DNA of 64,000 nt from JALYGY01 sp963800975 (GCA_963800975.1 CAWDDB010000021.1:124001-188000), one strand, 5' to 3'; shown: positions 8,707-17,307, counted from the stretch's first letter. Notes: generated from the sequence alone by a model not told the origin. Translations and numbers: made by a program.

Positions 8707-9699
8707 GTGACGTTCCCCGACTTTATCGGGATCGGGGCGCAGAAGGCGGGCACGACCTGGCTGCAGCGTAACCTGCAGGCGCACCCGGGCATCTGGATGC
8801 CCCAGGAGAAGGAGCTCCACTACTTCGACGAGAAGACCAACGAGCGGGGCTGGGTCTTCTCGAGGCTGGTCGGGGAGCGGCCCTCCGACAAGCGATGGCG
8901 CCGGCAGCTCGCCTCCCGGTTCAAGGGGGCCTCGAACCACAGATCCAGGCAAGCCCTGGCCTGGGATCTCAGGTACTTCTTCGGGAGGCCCGGGGACGCG
9001 TGGTACGCCTCGCTCTTCGAGGGGGGGCGGGGAAGGCTCACGGGCGAGACGACGCCCGACTACGCGATCCTCGACGAGGAGACCATAGCCCACGTTCACG
9101 GGCTCATGCCGGATGCGAAGATCATCTTCATGCTGCGCAACCCCGTGGAGAGGCCGTGGTCGGCGATGGACATGAGGCTCAGGATCAGGGGCCAGGAGGT
9201 CCACGAGGTGAAGGACAGGAAGTTCTACCGCCGGTTCGACAACAAGGGCTCGCGTCTCAGGACGGACTACCTGCGCACCATCGAGAGGTGGGGCGCCTTC
9301 TACCCCGCGGATCAGGTGTTTATCGGCTTCCTCGAGGACGTGCGCTTCTTCCCGCGCGAGCTCCTGAGCAGCCTCTACTCTTTTCTGGGCGTCGACCCCG
9401 ACTTCGAGCCCCCGCTACCGGAGAAGAAGATCCACGGCGGCTCCCAGGACACCATCCCGACCAGGTTCGCCGTCCACCTGGCCCGCGCCTACCGCTACGA
9501 GATAAGGGCGCTGAACGAGCGCTTTGGCGGATACGCCTCGTTCTGGGACCTCTGCGCGCAGAGGCTCGCCGACGACCCGCCGCAAGATGAACTACTGCCC
9601 TACCCATTCTGGGAGTCGACGCTGTGGGACGAGTGGGAGAGATCCCACAGTATACGGGCGCAGAGCGGCCCGCTTTCCACCATCACGGCCGCGTCGTAA
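8707..9699 (+). CDS. Sulfotransferase domain protein, tandem copy 2
   Basis: A 330-residue paralogue of the preceding gene. It has the same FPDFIGIGAQKAGTTWL start, then IIFMLRNPVERPWSAMDM for 3'-phosphate binding and the shared GVDPDFEPPLPEKKIH block. It starts at a GTG 19 bases after the first gene, with only a weak ribosome site, so coupling is likely. The acceptor-side residues differ (for example the MPQEKELHYFDEK loop), which suggests a different target position on the same glycan. Its TAA stop lies in the loop of a perfect 17-bp inverted repeat. Confidence 0.87.
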   Translation: MTFPDFIGIGAQKAGTTWLQRNLQAHPGIWMPQEKELHYFDEKTNERGWVFSRLVGERPSDKRWRRQLASRFKGASNHRSRQALAWDLRYFFGRPGDAWYASLFEGGRGRLTGETTPDYAILDEETIAHVHGLMPDAKIIFMLRNPVERPWSAMDMRLRIRGQEVHEVKDRKFYRRFDNKGSRLRTDYLRTIERWGAFYPADQVFIGFLEDVRFFPRELLSSLYSFLGVDPDFEPPLPEKKIHGGSQDTIPTRFAVHLARAYRYEIRALNERFGGYASFWDLCAQRLADDPPQDELLPYPFWESTLWDEWERSHSIRAQSGPLSTITAAS

Positions 9700-9716
9700 C
9701 GCGGCCGTGATGGTGG
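9677..9716. terminator. 17-bp perfect inverted repeat spanning the stop codon
   Basis: Arms 9677-9693 and 9700-9716 are exact reverse complements. The 6-base loop TCGTAA contains the stop of the sulfotransferase gene. There is no U-tract, so it may be a GC-rich terminator or mRNA-stabilising hairpin between this gene and the convergent sulfotransferase gene. Confidence 0.6.
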
Positions 9717-9822
9717 AGCACGCTCCGGCTTCGCCTCCGCTTATCAGCACGGCGCTAACGCGCCTTGTCAGCACGGCGCTAACGCGTGCTGACAAGCGAC
9801 AGCCGAAGGCTGGAGCGTGCTC
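9716..9822. repeat. Modular hairpin repeat block A
   Basis: The block is bounded by GAGCACGCTCC (9716-9726) and its inverse GGAGCGTGCTC (9812-9822). Inside are two near-tandem copies of TCAGCACGGCGCTAACGCG and the units CTTGTCAGC and GCTGACAAGC. The same units build blocks B, C and D further right. Confidence 0.7.
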
Positions 9823-10737
9823 TTAGGCGAGACCTTTCATGATCTCTTCGACTTCCTCGCGCGAGTAGAAGTGCCAGTAGGCGCCATCGCTCTCGAGTAG
9901 CCTCTCGCCGAATCGGAGCACCTTGTCGCGGGGATAGAGCGGGTTCAGGTTCTTGTTCTCGAGCGGCTCGTCGAGTTCTTCGGCCGCCGGCACTATGACC
10001 TTCAGGGCTTTCCCCCTGGAGCTGCAGATGTCCTCGTAGCGGATGATGTGGCTCTCTGGCAGGGACTGGTGGTAGCGCTCGAAGGCGTGGTGGAACCTCA
10101 GGAGCCGCTGGCCTATCTGGTCCGCGCCCTCCTTCTTGTTCTCCTCCAGGCGCTCGCCGAGCTGCGGGTCGTAGGTGACCTTCGCCGAACGCGTCTTGCG
10201 CTTGTTCCCTTTCTCGCCACGAGGAGGCTTTTGCAGGGTGCTGGTGGAGAGCATGATGGCCAGGGGATTGCGGATTATCGCGAAGGAAGGGAAGCGGTTG
10301 GCGAGCGCGGGAAGCAGGGCCGTGAACATGCCGGGCTGCTTTATGGCCAGGTAGAAGTCCGGGTGGAGCTCCTTTCGCACCGGTATCTTGCCCTTGTCCA
10401 CTATGCGCTGGCGGACGCCGTCCTTCATCCCCTTGCTGTTGTCTGGGACCATGCCGCCCGAGTGCTTGCTAACGACCTGTCCCTGGCCGAGCGCCATCTT
10501 CCGCATGTCGCGGAAGTACTCCTCGATCCCGTCCGCGACCGCCTCGTGGTCTGGCATGCGGTTGGCGTACTTGCCGGGAGAGATGGGCTCGCTGAGGGCT
10601 ATGGTGTCTGGCACCTTGTTGAGCAAAAAGCACGTCAATGTCGTGCCGCTGCGCCCCGGTCCCGTGATGACGATGTTGCGGTCTCTGGCCTCGGGCACGT
10701 CGGCCGCGCCGAAGCGCCAGGCTAGTCTCTTGAGCAT
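9823..10737 (-). CDS. Sulfotransferase family protein (fourth)
   Basis: This 304-residue protein on the minus strand has IVITGPGRSGTTLTCFLL near residues 22-39, the 5'-phosphosulfate loop with the GRSGTT core. The FAIIRNPLAIMLSTSTL segment matches the 3'-phosphate site. A lysine/arginine-rich stretch (GEKGNKRKTRS) follows, which is unusual and may contact a charged acceptor. The C-terminus keeps HIIRYEDICS, common in the family. It is convergent with the tandem pair and separated from the next minus-strand sulfotransferase by only 36 bases, so those two are probably one operon. Confidence 0.8.
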   Translation of the reverse strand: MLKRLAWRFGAADVPEARDRNIVITGPGRSGTTLTCFLLNKVPDTIALSEPISPGKYANRMPDHEAVADGIEEYFRDMRKMALGQGQVVSKHSGGMVPDNSKGMKDGVRQRIVDKGKIPVRKELHPDFYLAIKQPGMFTALLPALANRFPSFAIIRNPLAIMLSTSTLQKPPRGEKGNKRKTRSAKVTYDPQLGERLEENKKEGADQIGQRLLRFHHAFERYHQSLPESHIIRYEDICSSRGKALKVIVPAAEELDEPLENKNLNPLYPRDKVLRFGERLLESDGAYWHFYSREEVEEIMKGLA

Positions 10738-10773
10738 GCGCCGTATGATAGCGCACCCTCTGACGGAGTGTCG

Positions 10774-11781
10774 CTACCCGGCCGCGGGCGGGTAGAACTT
10801 GTCCATGACGGGGCCCGTGATCTCCTCGACTATCCTCGCCTGTTTGGGGGTGAGGTCCTCGCGCCAGCCACCGGGCGAGGCCTTGCGGTAGAACTTGCCC
10901 TGTCCCTTCATGTCCTCCGGGATCGCCTCCCACGCGTGCCGCTGCACGGCCCTCGCGAGCTCGTCCTGGTCGACCTCGAGGCCGATGTCCGAGTACAGGC
11001 GCCGCATGGTGCCCAGGGTGTCCGCCCGCAAATCTTCGTAGAGCACCACAGCCTTCGGGCCGTCGTGGTCTTCGTAGGCCTGTCTGGCGTTCTCCATGTT
11101 GCGCAGGTACTTCTTGGCGGAGCGGCGCGCTACGGCCTCGGGACGCTCGTCGGAGAGGCTTCTGACCCCCTCGCGGCCGCCCCACTTCTGCCAGCTGTCC
11201 TTCCTCGTGGCGTCGAGCGAGGATGCCACGACGTCCCTGGGATCTCGGACAAGCAGTATCATCCGGCTCTCAGGCAGCGCCTCCATCAGGAACGGGGCCC
11301 CGACGCCCCCGCCAGGCTCCTTTACCACCAGGTAGTCTTCCGGACCGAGGAACGGAAAGGTGTGCCTGGCCCCGGTCAGGACGAAGTGCCTTATCGCGGA
11401 GATCCAACCGTCCCTAATCGGGGAGCCCATGATGAAGTTCGCCGACCGCGTCTTCTCGCGTGGGGTGTTCACGTAGAACTCCCCAAAGAGGTGTCCGACC
11501 CTCGGCTCCTTCCAGACTTTGTGGGCGCTCACGTCGCCCATCATCTCGGCCAGCCAGGTGCTCCCGCTGCGGGCGACGCAGAAGATCCAGAGGATGTTCG
11601 CGGGGTTGACGCCCCCCTCCTCGGGGCTCGCTCCCCCGGCCGGCCTCGTTCTACCGAGCCCCGCCACCCCGACCGCCGCGGCGTTCAGCCGGCGCCTCAG
11701 GGCGGCCAGCCACGGGTACCTCGCGGCGGCTCGCCTCCAGTACCATCGCGCCTTCTGCCCTGCCCGCAGTCTGGAAAACAT
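10774..11781 (-). CDS. Sulfotransferase family protein (fifth)
   Basis: A 335-residue protein. After a basic N-terminus of about 60 residues comes ILWIFCVARSGSTWLAEMM, with the RSGSTW 5'-PAPS loop, then WKEPRVGHLFGEFY. The 3'-phosphate segment is MILLVRDPRDVVASSLDA, a textbook RDPRDVxxS motif. VLYEDLRADTLGTMRRLY is the usual helix before the C-terminus. It is the first gene of a two-gene minus-strand unit with the fourth sulfotransferase. The acceptor is unknown. Confidence 0.84.
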   Translation of the reverse strand: MFSRLRAGQKARWYWRRAAARYPWLAALRRRLNAAAVGVAGLGRTRPAGGASPEEGGVNPANILWIFCVARSGSTWLAEMMGDVSAHKVWKEPRVGHLFGEFYVNTPREKTRSANFIMGSPIRDGWISAIRHFVLTGARHTFPFLGPEDYLVVKEPGGGVGAPFLMEALPESRMILLVRDPRDVVASSLDATRKDSWQKWGGREGVRSLSDERPEAVARRSAKKYLRNMENARQAYEDHDGPKAVVLYEDLRADTLGTMRRLYSDIGLEVDQDELARAVQRHAWEAIPEDMKGQGKFYRKASPGGWREDLTPKQARIVEEITGPVMDKFYPPAAG

Positions 11782-11952
11782 CGCCGTTTCCTCTCTATCC
11801 TCGGCCTCACGCCGCGTCGTTGGCCCAAAATATACGCATTCTCCCCGCGGGTGACCAGCACCTGCGGCCCCTACCCGGCCCGATCCGGTGGCAACCTCCC
11901 GCGTCCTCTGCTAGTTTTGGCGCGGGAGATACGCTTTGAACGAGGAGGTCAC

Positions 11953-12399
11953 GTGCGCACCAGAGTTCCGTCCGCAACGCTCTTATCGATCGTGGTTGTC
12001 TTGCTCCTGCTCGCGGGCTGCGGCGGCGACGAACAATCTGGAGGAGGCGGCGAACAGGGCGGTGGCGAGCAGGGCGGTGGCGAGCAAGGCGGTGGCCAAC
12101 AGAACGGCGGCGGACAGGGCGGTGGGGGAGGCGCCGGGGAGCGGTCGGCCAAGAAGATCGCGCTCGGGAGCATAGAATCCGTGCAGCCCGATTCCAGGAA
12201 GATCGTCCTCGAGCCCCAGTTCGAGGAGCAGGGCGAGGGCCAGCGCACCTTCAACGTCCGCAAGAACGCCGAGATCCGGGTGAACGACCAGGAGGCCGAG
12301 CTCTCCGAGATCCAGACCGGCCAGTCCGCCCAGATCGAGTACGTCACGAAGAACGAGATCAACCGGGCCGTAGCGGTCGAGATCGTAGGGGGCGGGTAA
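11953..12399 (+). CDS. Small lipoprotein with Gly/Glu/Gln repeats and DUF5666-like domain
   Basis: The true start is GTG 11953, preceded by GAGGAGGT; an open frame further left is a shadow of the sulfotransferase gene. The 148-residue protein has a lipoprotein signal (VVVLLLLAGC, lipobox Cys near residue 23). A flexible linker of GGGEQ-type tandem repeats covers roughly residues 30-60. The folded C-terminal domain has IALGSIESVQPDSRKIVL and ends with VAVEIVGGG, which resembles the small OB-like DUF5666 domain. It would sit on the outer face of the membrane. Role unknown. Confidence 0.8.
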   Translation: MRTRVPSATLLSIVVVLLLLAGCGGDEQSGGGGEQGGGEQGGGEQGGGQQNGGGQGGGGGAGERSAKKIALGSIESVQPDSRKIVLEPQFEEQGEGQRTFNVRKNAEIRVNDQEAELSEIQTGQSAQIEYVTKNEINRAVAVEIVGGG

Positions 12400-12429
12400 A
12401 GGGACCGGCCGGGAGCCGCTGAGCCGGAC

Positions 12430-13308
12430 GTGAGGGTCCTCCTTACAGGCGCCACCGGCCTGCTGGGCGGCGCACTCCTGGAGCTGCTGCTCGCGCGGGG
12501 CCACGAGGTGCGTTGCCTGGTGCGCGAGGGTAGCCCGCGCGCCTCCAGGCTGGATCCGCGCCGGGTCGAGCTGGCGTCCGGGGACGCGGGCGACGCCGGG
12601 GCGCTCTCGCGGGCGCTCTCGGGGGTGGAGGCGTTGTTGCACGTCGCCGGGATCGAGCACGCGCCGGCGGTTCTCGAGGCGGCGAGGGGGATGGAGGACC
12701 CGCGGGTCGTGGTGGTCGGCAGCACGAGCGCGCACTCGGCCTTCGACTTCAGGTCGGGTCCGAAGGTCCGGATGGAGAGGATAGTGCGAGAGAGCGGCCT
12801 CCGGTACACCATCGTGCGCCCTTCCATGATCTATGGCTCCGAGCTGGACAAGAACGTGCACCGCCTGCTGCGCTTTCTCGACCGCTCGCCCCTTTTCCCG
12901 ATGTTCGGCTCGGGGGAGAACCTGTGGCAACCGGTCTACCACGAGGACTGCGCGAGGGGTACTTACGAGGCGCTCGTCAGGCCGGCCACCGTCGGGCAGA
13001 GCTACGACCTTCCCGGCGCCGAGCCCCTCCCTTACCTCGAACTCGTGCGGACCGCCGCGGGCGCGCTCGGCAGGAAGCCGCGCATCGTCAGGATCCCGCT
13101 CGAGCCCGCGCGGCGCGCGCTGGCCGCGGCGGAGGCCCTCAGGGTGCCGCTGCCGGTCAAGGCCGAGCAGGTGCTCAGGCTCAGGGAGGACAAAGCGTAT
13201 CCCTACGACAGGGCGAAGGAAGACCTCGGCTACGCGCCACGCCCGTTCGATGAGGGCGTGGCGCTTGAGGTCGCGCGTCTGAGGGAGCTCGGGCTGGTGC
13301 GGCGGTGA
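12430..13308 (+). CDS. NAD(P)-binding SDR, epimerase/NDUFA9-like
   Basis: This 292-residue extended SDR begins with VLLTGATGLLGGALLELLLARGHEV, an intact TGATGLLGG dinucleotide motif in the first 16 residues. It has IVRPSMIYG and a YDLPGAEPLPYLELV segment, typical of the NDUFA9/YwnB-like branch of atypical SDRs. The usual YxxxK pair is not obvious, so it may bind NADP without classical epimerase chemistry. The GTG start overlaps nothing upstream, but the next gene shares its stop (GTGA), so they are co-translated. Confidence 0.8.
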   Translation: MRVLLTGATGLLGGALLELLLARGHEVRCLVREGSPRASRLDPRRVELASGDAGDAGALSRALSGVEALLHVAGIEHAPAVLEAARGMEDPRVVVVGSTSAHSAFDFRSGPKVRMERIVRESGLRYTIVRPSMIYGSELDKNVHRLLRFLDRSPLFPMFGSGENLWQPVYHEDCARGTYEALVRPATVGQSYDLPGAEPLPYLELVRTAAGALGRKPRIVRIPLEPARRALAAAEALRVPLPVKAEQVLRLREDKAYPYDRAKEDLGYAPRPFDEGVALEVARLRELGLVRR

Positions 13309-14303
13309 GCTGGGCCGTGGTCGCCGGTGGCGCGGCCTTCCTGCTGGCGGGGGCCCTGATCCCGCTGCTCGTCAGCTTCGCCGTCGGGCGGAACCTGCTC
13401 GACGTCCCCAACCTTCGCAGCTCGCACGAGGTACCGACCCCCAGGCTAGGGGGGATCGCCATCGTGCTCGGGACCTGGGTCGGCTTCGCGCTGCTGCGTC
13501 CCGACGGGGCGTGGCCGCTGCTCGCGGCCGCCACCCTGATCGGGGCGGTCGGTCTCGCCGACGACCTCTCCGGCCTGCACTTCGGGACCAAGGCTGCCGC
13601 CCAGACGCTGGTGGCGGCCGGCCTGCTTCTCCTCCACCCGCCCGAGGTGCTCTCCGAGGCTCCGGGAGCGTGGGGCGCGGCCGCGCTCGCCGTCGGGGTG
13701 CTGTGGATCGTGGCGCTTTCGAACGCGGTCAACTTCATGGACGGCATAGACGGGTTTATCGGGGGGGTCGCGATCGTGAACGCGTTCTTCCTGCTGGCGC
13801 TTGCGGGGGAGACTTTCCTTCCGGCCCTGATCGGGGCCACGGCGGGTTTCCTGGTGTGGAACATAAACCCGGCGTCTATCTTCCTCGGCGACGCCGGGGC
13901 CTACTTTCTTGGCTTTGGCCTCGCGGCGGTGGCCCTCTACGTCCCTGTGCCGGGAGCGGGCTGGACACCGCTCGGCTTCCTCGCCGGCGTCCTTATCTTC
14001 ACGCCGCTGCTGTTCGACACCGCCTACACGCTGGTGCGGCGGCTTCGGACGGGCGCGGGCAAGAACATCTTCTCCGCCCACCGCGAACACGTCTACCAGC
14101 GCATAACGCCGTCCACCGGGCTGCACCGTCGCACGAGCAATCTCTACTACGGGGCCAGCGTCGTCGCCGGCTTCGCCGCCCTGCTGGTGACACGCGGCGG
14201 CGCCTCTACTCTGACCGGCGTCGCGCTCGCGCTCGCATGCTGTGTGGCACTAGCGGCTCTGCCTCGCCTCTTCGAGGAAAGCAGCCCGTCGACACGCCGC
14301 TAG
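13305..14303 (+). CDS. Undecaprenyl-phosphate sugar-1-phosphate transferase (WecA/TagO/MraY family)
   Basis: The 332-residue membrane protein has about ten hydrophobic segments and all the family marks: DVPNLRSSHEVPTPRLGG near residues 27-44, VGLADDLSG near 82 with the catalytic Asp pair, NFMDGIDGFIGG near 144, FLGDAGAYFLGF near 191 and the HREHVYQR motif near 260. It would load the first sugar-1-phosphate on undecaprenyl phosphate and so begin glycan assembly. The GTG overlaps the TGA of the preceding SDR. Its own TAG stop lies inside a dispersed repeat unit. Confidence 0.9.
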   Translation: MSWAVVAGGAAFLLAGALIPLLVSFAVGRNLLDVPNLRSSHEVPTPRLGGIAIVLGTWVGFALLRPDGAWPLLAAATLIGAVGLADDLSGLHFGTKAAAQTLVAAGLLLLHPPEVLSEAPGAWGAAALAVGVLWIVALSNAVNFMDGIDGFIGGVAIVNAFFLLALAGETFLPALIGATAGFLVWNINPASIFLGDAGAYFLGFGLAAVALYVPVPGAGWTPLGFLAGVLIFTPLLFDTAYTLVRRLRTGAGKNIFSAHREHVYQRITPSTGLHRRTSNLYYGASVVAGFAALLVTRGGASTLTGVALALACCVALAALPRLFEESSPSTRR

Positions 14304-14460
14304 TGCGCACGCTGCGCCCGACTGCGTCGGGCTCCGCTTGTCAGCACACATCGGCCGACTTCGCCGGCCTCGCTTTTCAGCACACTTAGGCCAGCTTCGC
14401 TGACCTCGCTTGTCAGCAAAGGGCTTCTGCCTGAGCGCGTTGCTGAAGACTGACAAGTAG
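14299..14460. repeat. Modular hairpin repeat block B
   Basis: The first 47 bases (14299-14345) closely match 19740-19787 in block D: both start GCTAGTGCGCACGCTGC and end TCCGCTTGTCAGC. A 7-bp stem hairpin (14316-14322 with 14326-14332) is inside. Further units CTTTTCAGCACAC and CTTGTCAGC follow. The left edge supplies the stop codon of the upstream gene and the right edge overlaps a promoter. Confidence 0.75.
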
Positions 14461-14468
14461 ACTACAAT
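14440..14468 (+). promoter_or_regulatory. Promoter of the CapD-like gene, probably leaderless
   Basis: TTGCTG (14440-14445), 17 bases, then TACAAT (14463-14468). Only eight bases separate the -10 box from the ATG at 14477, and no ribosome site is seen there. The transcript would start at or next to the ATG. Confidence 0.55.
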
Positions 14469-14476
14469 GTAACTCT

Positions 14477-16438
14477 ATGTGGCTATTGCAGAGGATGGGG
14501 GAGCGGCTCTCGCGGCCGGCTGGCTGGATGCAGCGCGCCATCAGGCAATCTCCGCCCGCGTTCAGGCGCGGCGCGGCGATGGCCGTGGACGCCGCGATAG
14601 TAATAGAGTCTTTCGCGGTGGCGTTGCTCTTCAGGTTCAACGGCAGGGTGCCAGGGGTGTTCTGGGACATGTTCTGGCCGTTCGCAATCTTCGGAGCGCT
14701 CGCGTTCGTGTTGCTGCTGAACGAGAGCGGCGTCTACCAGAGCATCCTGCGCTACACCGGCATCTACCAGGGTGTACGGGTGGCGAGCGCCACGGCCATA
14801 GCCGCCGGCGGGCTCTTTATCACCAACGTCGCTGTCGGGCCTTACGGCATCGGCCTCATAGAGCCCAACCCGGTACCGCTCTCCGTGATCCTCGTCGGCG
14901 CGATCCTGGCCTACGTGCAGCTCGTCGCCGTGCGGCTCTACCCGCGGGTCTTCTACGAGATGTCGCTGCGGGAGGTTGGGCGCCAGACGCGGGCCGCCAT
15001 CGTCGGCACCGGAGAGGCCGGGGTGGCGCTGGCGGGACACATCTGGCGCTCGTCGGCGATGGAGACGCAGGTGGTTGGCTTCGTCAGCGACTCGCGCGAG
15101 GAGGCCGGCAGGCACATAGAGGGCGCGCCGGTCCTCGGGGTCGTCGATGACCTCGAAGGGCTGATCGCCAGGCACGGCATAGACCAGGTCATAGTCGCCA
15201 AGCCGCAGGCCAGCCGGGAAGAGATGGACCGGATCTGGCGCACCTCCATCGGCGCCTCGGCCGAGGTGAAGGTCATGCCGGACCTCGGCGAGTTGCTGGC
15301 CGAGGGGGCCATCAAGCTGCGCGAGCTGCAGATCGAGGACCTCCTTGGCCGCGAGCCCGTGGACATAGACCTCGACGCGCTCTCAGGCTACGTCAACGGC
15401 AAGCGGGTGCTGGTCACGGGCGCCAGCGGCTCGATCGGCAAGGAGCTCTCGCGCCAGATCTCTCGCCTCGGGCCAGCCCGGCTGATCCTGCTTGACCGCG
15501 ACGAGAGCGGGCTCTACTACCTGAACCAGGAGCTGAGGCGCGAGGACTTCTACGACGCCGAGGTCTTCGTCGGCGACGTCACCATCCCGGAGCGCGTCGG
15601 GTACGTCTTCGAGCGTTTCAGGCCGCAGCTGGTCTTCCACGCCGCGGCCTACAAGCACGTGCCAATGATGGAGCTGCAGGCGACCGAGGCCATAACCAAC
15701 AACGTCTTCGGGACCCTGAACGTCGCAAGGGCGGCGGGCGCCTACGGGGCGTCCAAGTTCATCAACGTCTCCACCGACAAGGCCGTCAACCCGGTAAACG
15801 TCATGGGCGCGACCAAGCGGGCGGCCGAGATGATCGTCAGCTACACGGCCGAAGATTACCCCGAGACCATCTACGCCTCGGTGCGCTTCGGCAACGTGCT
15901 CGGGAGCCGCGGCTCCGTCGTCCCCACCTTCAAGCAGCAGATAGAGGCAGGGGGCCCGGTCACGGTCACGCACCCCGAGATGATCCGGTACTTCATGACC
16001 ATCCCCGAAGCCGTCTCCCTGATCCTGCAGGCCGGCGCGATGGCCCACGACTACGGAACTTATGTGCTGGAGATGGGCCGCCCCGTGCGCATCACCGACC
16101 TCGCGAAGAAGATGATCGAGATCATGGGCGCGCCACGCATCCAGGTGAAGTTCATCGGCCTCCGCCCGGGGGAGAAGCTGCGGGAGGAGCTCTTCGAAGA
16201 GGGCGAGGAGCGCGGGCAGACGGACCACCCGATGGTCTTCCGCCTCACCTCGGAGAACACGACCTCGGCCACGCACCACGACCTCTCCGAGCTGGTGGAC
16301 AAGATGGTCCTCCACTCCAAGGGCCAGGAGGCAGGCAGGTCCCTGGAGCTCCTGCGGCGAACGGTGCCGAACTACTCGGCGTCCGACCTGCCCGAGATAC
16401 AGGAAGGCAGGCTCAACTACCCGCCTGACAACTGGTAG
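14477..16438 (+). CDS. Membrane nucleoside-sugar dehydratase/epimerase (CapD/FlaA1/WbpM-like polysaccharide protein)
   Basis: A 653-residue protein with four N-terminal membrane helices (about residues 38-165), a CoA-binding-like Rossmann domain (about 170-300, with IVGTGEAGVALAGHI) and a C-terminal extended SDR domain. The SDR part has VLVTGASGSIGKELSRQI near 312, HAAAYKHVPMME near 393, and NVSTDKAVNPVNVMGATK, in which the catalytic Tyr is replaced by Met as in WbpM-type 4,6-dehydratases. It would make a 4-keto-6-deoxy NDP-sugar, so deoxyamino sugars are likely in the glycan. It ends the polysaccharide locus. Confidence 0.9.
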   Translation: MWLLQRMGERLSRPAGWMQRAIRQSPPAFRRGAAMAVDAAIVIESFAVALLFRFNGRVPGVFWDMFWPFAIFGALAFVLLLNESGVYQSILRYTGIYQGVRVASATAIAAGGLFITNVAVGPYGIGLIEPNPVPLSVILVGAILAYVQLVAVRLYPRVFYEMSLREVGRQTRAAIVGTGEAGVALAGHIWRSSAMETQVVGFVSDSREEAGRHIEGAPVLGVVDDLEGLIARHGIDQVIVAKPQASREEMDRIWRTSIGASAEVKVMPDLGELLAEGAIKLRELQIEDLLGREPVDIDLDALSGYVNGKRVLVTGASGSIGKELSRQISRLGPARLILLDRDESGLYYLNQELRREDFYDAEVFVGDVTIPERVGYVFERFRPQLVFHAAAYKHVPMMELQATEAITNNVFGTLNVARAAGAYGASKFINVSTDKAVNPVNVMGATKRAAEMIVSYTAEDYPETIYASVRFGNVLGSRGSVVPTFKQQIEAGGPVTVTHPEMIRYFMTIPEAVSLILQAGAMAHDYGTYVLEMGRPVRITDLAKKMIEIMGAPRIQVKFIGLRPGEKLREELFEEGEERGQTDHPMVFRLTSENTTSATHHDLSELVDKMVLHSKGQEAGRSLELLRRTVPNYSASDLPEIQEGRLNYPPDNW

Positions 16439-16463
16439 TAGCCGACGGGCCGCGGCCCGGACT

Positions 16464-17024
16464 TTAGTCCCACCAGAGGTACACCTGACCGAGCGCTTCG
16501 ATGCTCCCTTCGAGCGCCGCCACACTTCCTACGCCCTGGTCCACGACATCGGGACAGAACTCGTAGAGATCCACGGCAAATCCAGACAGGTCCTCTGGTG
16601 TGTTCAGTAGCATGAATTCTATGGTGTCCGTCTCGGCATGGTACACGTCTAAACCGTAGTCCTGGTCGTACTCTCGCAGCTTCCTCACCAGGTCTTCGGT
16701 GCCCATGTCGTAGTTGGTGGCATTGGTCCTGGCGAGCCGCGGGATGTCGAGCTGCGACGCGCCAGGTCCGACGACGAGCTCTGCTCCTTCGTGCTGCTCG
16801 TCCCCGAGCCACTGGGTCGTTCCGATGAAGGCCACGGAGCCGGACGGTAGAGCCTCCCGCAACCCCGGCAGTAACGATCTCGCTCTTGCCTCGGGGAGAA
16901 CGACCGACAGGCACCGTTCATCCCGCGCCCGGCCAAACTCGTAGGTCGAGTATGGTCGCACCCGACTGGCGCCCGATCGGGCTAGGAGCTCCCGTTCGGC
17001 ATGTTCACGCCGTGCCCGATCCAC
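16464..17024 (-). CDS. DUF4253 domain protein
   Basis: A 186-residue soluble protein. The C-terminal half matches my recall of the DUF4253 family: an acidic and aromatic segment with DVYHAETDTIEF, then LYEFCPDVVDQGVGSV and a terminal QVYLWWD. The N-terminal half includes VALLPEAR-like strands around VVLPEARARSLLPGLREAL. Members are widespread in actinobacteria, often near polymorphic-toxin or hypothetical genes, but no activity is established. The start is a GTG, and the upstream 61 bases separate it from the small membrane protein gene on the same strand. Confidence 0.72.
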   Translation of the reverse strand: MDRARREHAERELLARSGASRVRPYSTYEFGRARDERCLSVVLPEARARSLLPGLREALPSGSVAFIGTTQWLGDEQHEGAELVVGPGASQLDIPRLARTNATNYDMGTEDLVRKLREYDQDYGLDVYHAETDTIEFMLLNTPEDLSGFAVDLYEFCPDVVDQGVGSVAALEGSIEALGQVYLWWD

Positions 17025-17085
17025 CGCTTCCTATCACCACGCACAACGACGGATATGTGGTAGCTCACGCATGACGCGTAAGCCT

Positions 17086-17307
17086 TTACCCTTCCTGTCG
17101 GGTAGCCCTGCGGCCCCTCAACCCCAGGTACGTTAAGTATCCCCCGATGGCCAGGAAGACCAGTATGATCGGGAAGTGCAGGAGGGCCAGGTAGGGGTCG
17201 CTCTGCAGGTCGTTCGCGTACCAGGTGAAGGCCCGCGTGAGCCAGGAGAAGAGCGTGAAAAGGCCGGCCGCCAGGAGCAAGTTCGATGCGCGCCTGCTGA
17301 GCTTCAT
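17086..17307 (-). CDS. Small two-helix membrane protein, SCO4848-like
   Basis: Starting at ATG 17307, the 73-residue protein reads MKLSRRASNLLLAAG and has two hydrophobic helices (about residues 8-28 and 40-63), ending with a basic tail GLRGRRATRQEG. A longer frame from 17364 is possible but the extra 19 residues look non-coding. The KLSRRAS start and two-helix layout recall the SCO4848 family of actinobacterial membrane proteins, whose role is unknown. The match is from memory and not certain. Confidence 0.6.
   Translation of the reverse strand: MKLSRRASNLLLAAGLFTLFSWLTRAFTWYANDLQSDPYLALLHFPIILVFLAIGGYLTYLGLRGRRATRQEG

Noticed and set aside
10768..12399. A 543-codon plus-strand frame running through the fifth sulfotransferase gene into the lipoprotein gene
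   Set aside because: Only the part from GTG 11953 has a ribosome site and a lipoprotein signal; the rest is the antisense of a well-supported gene.
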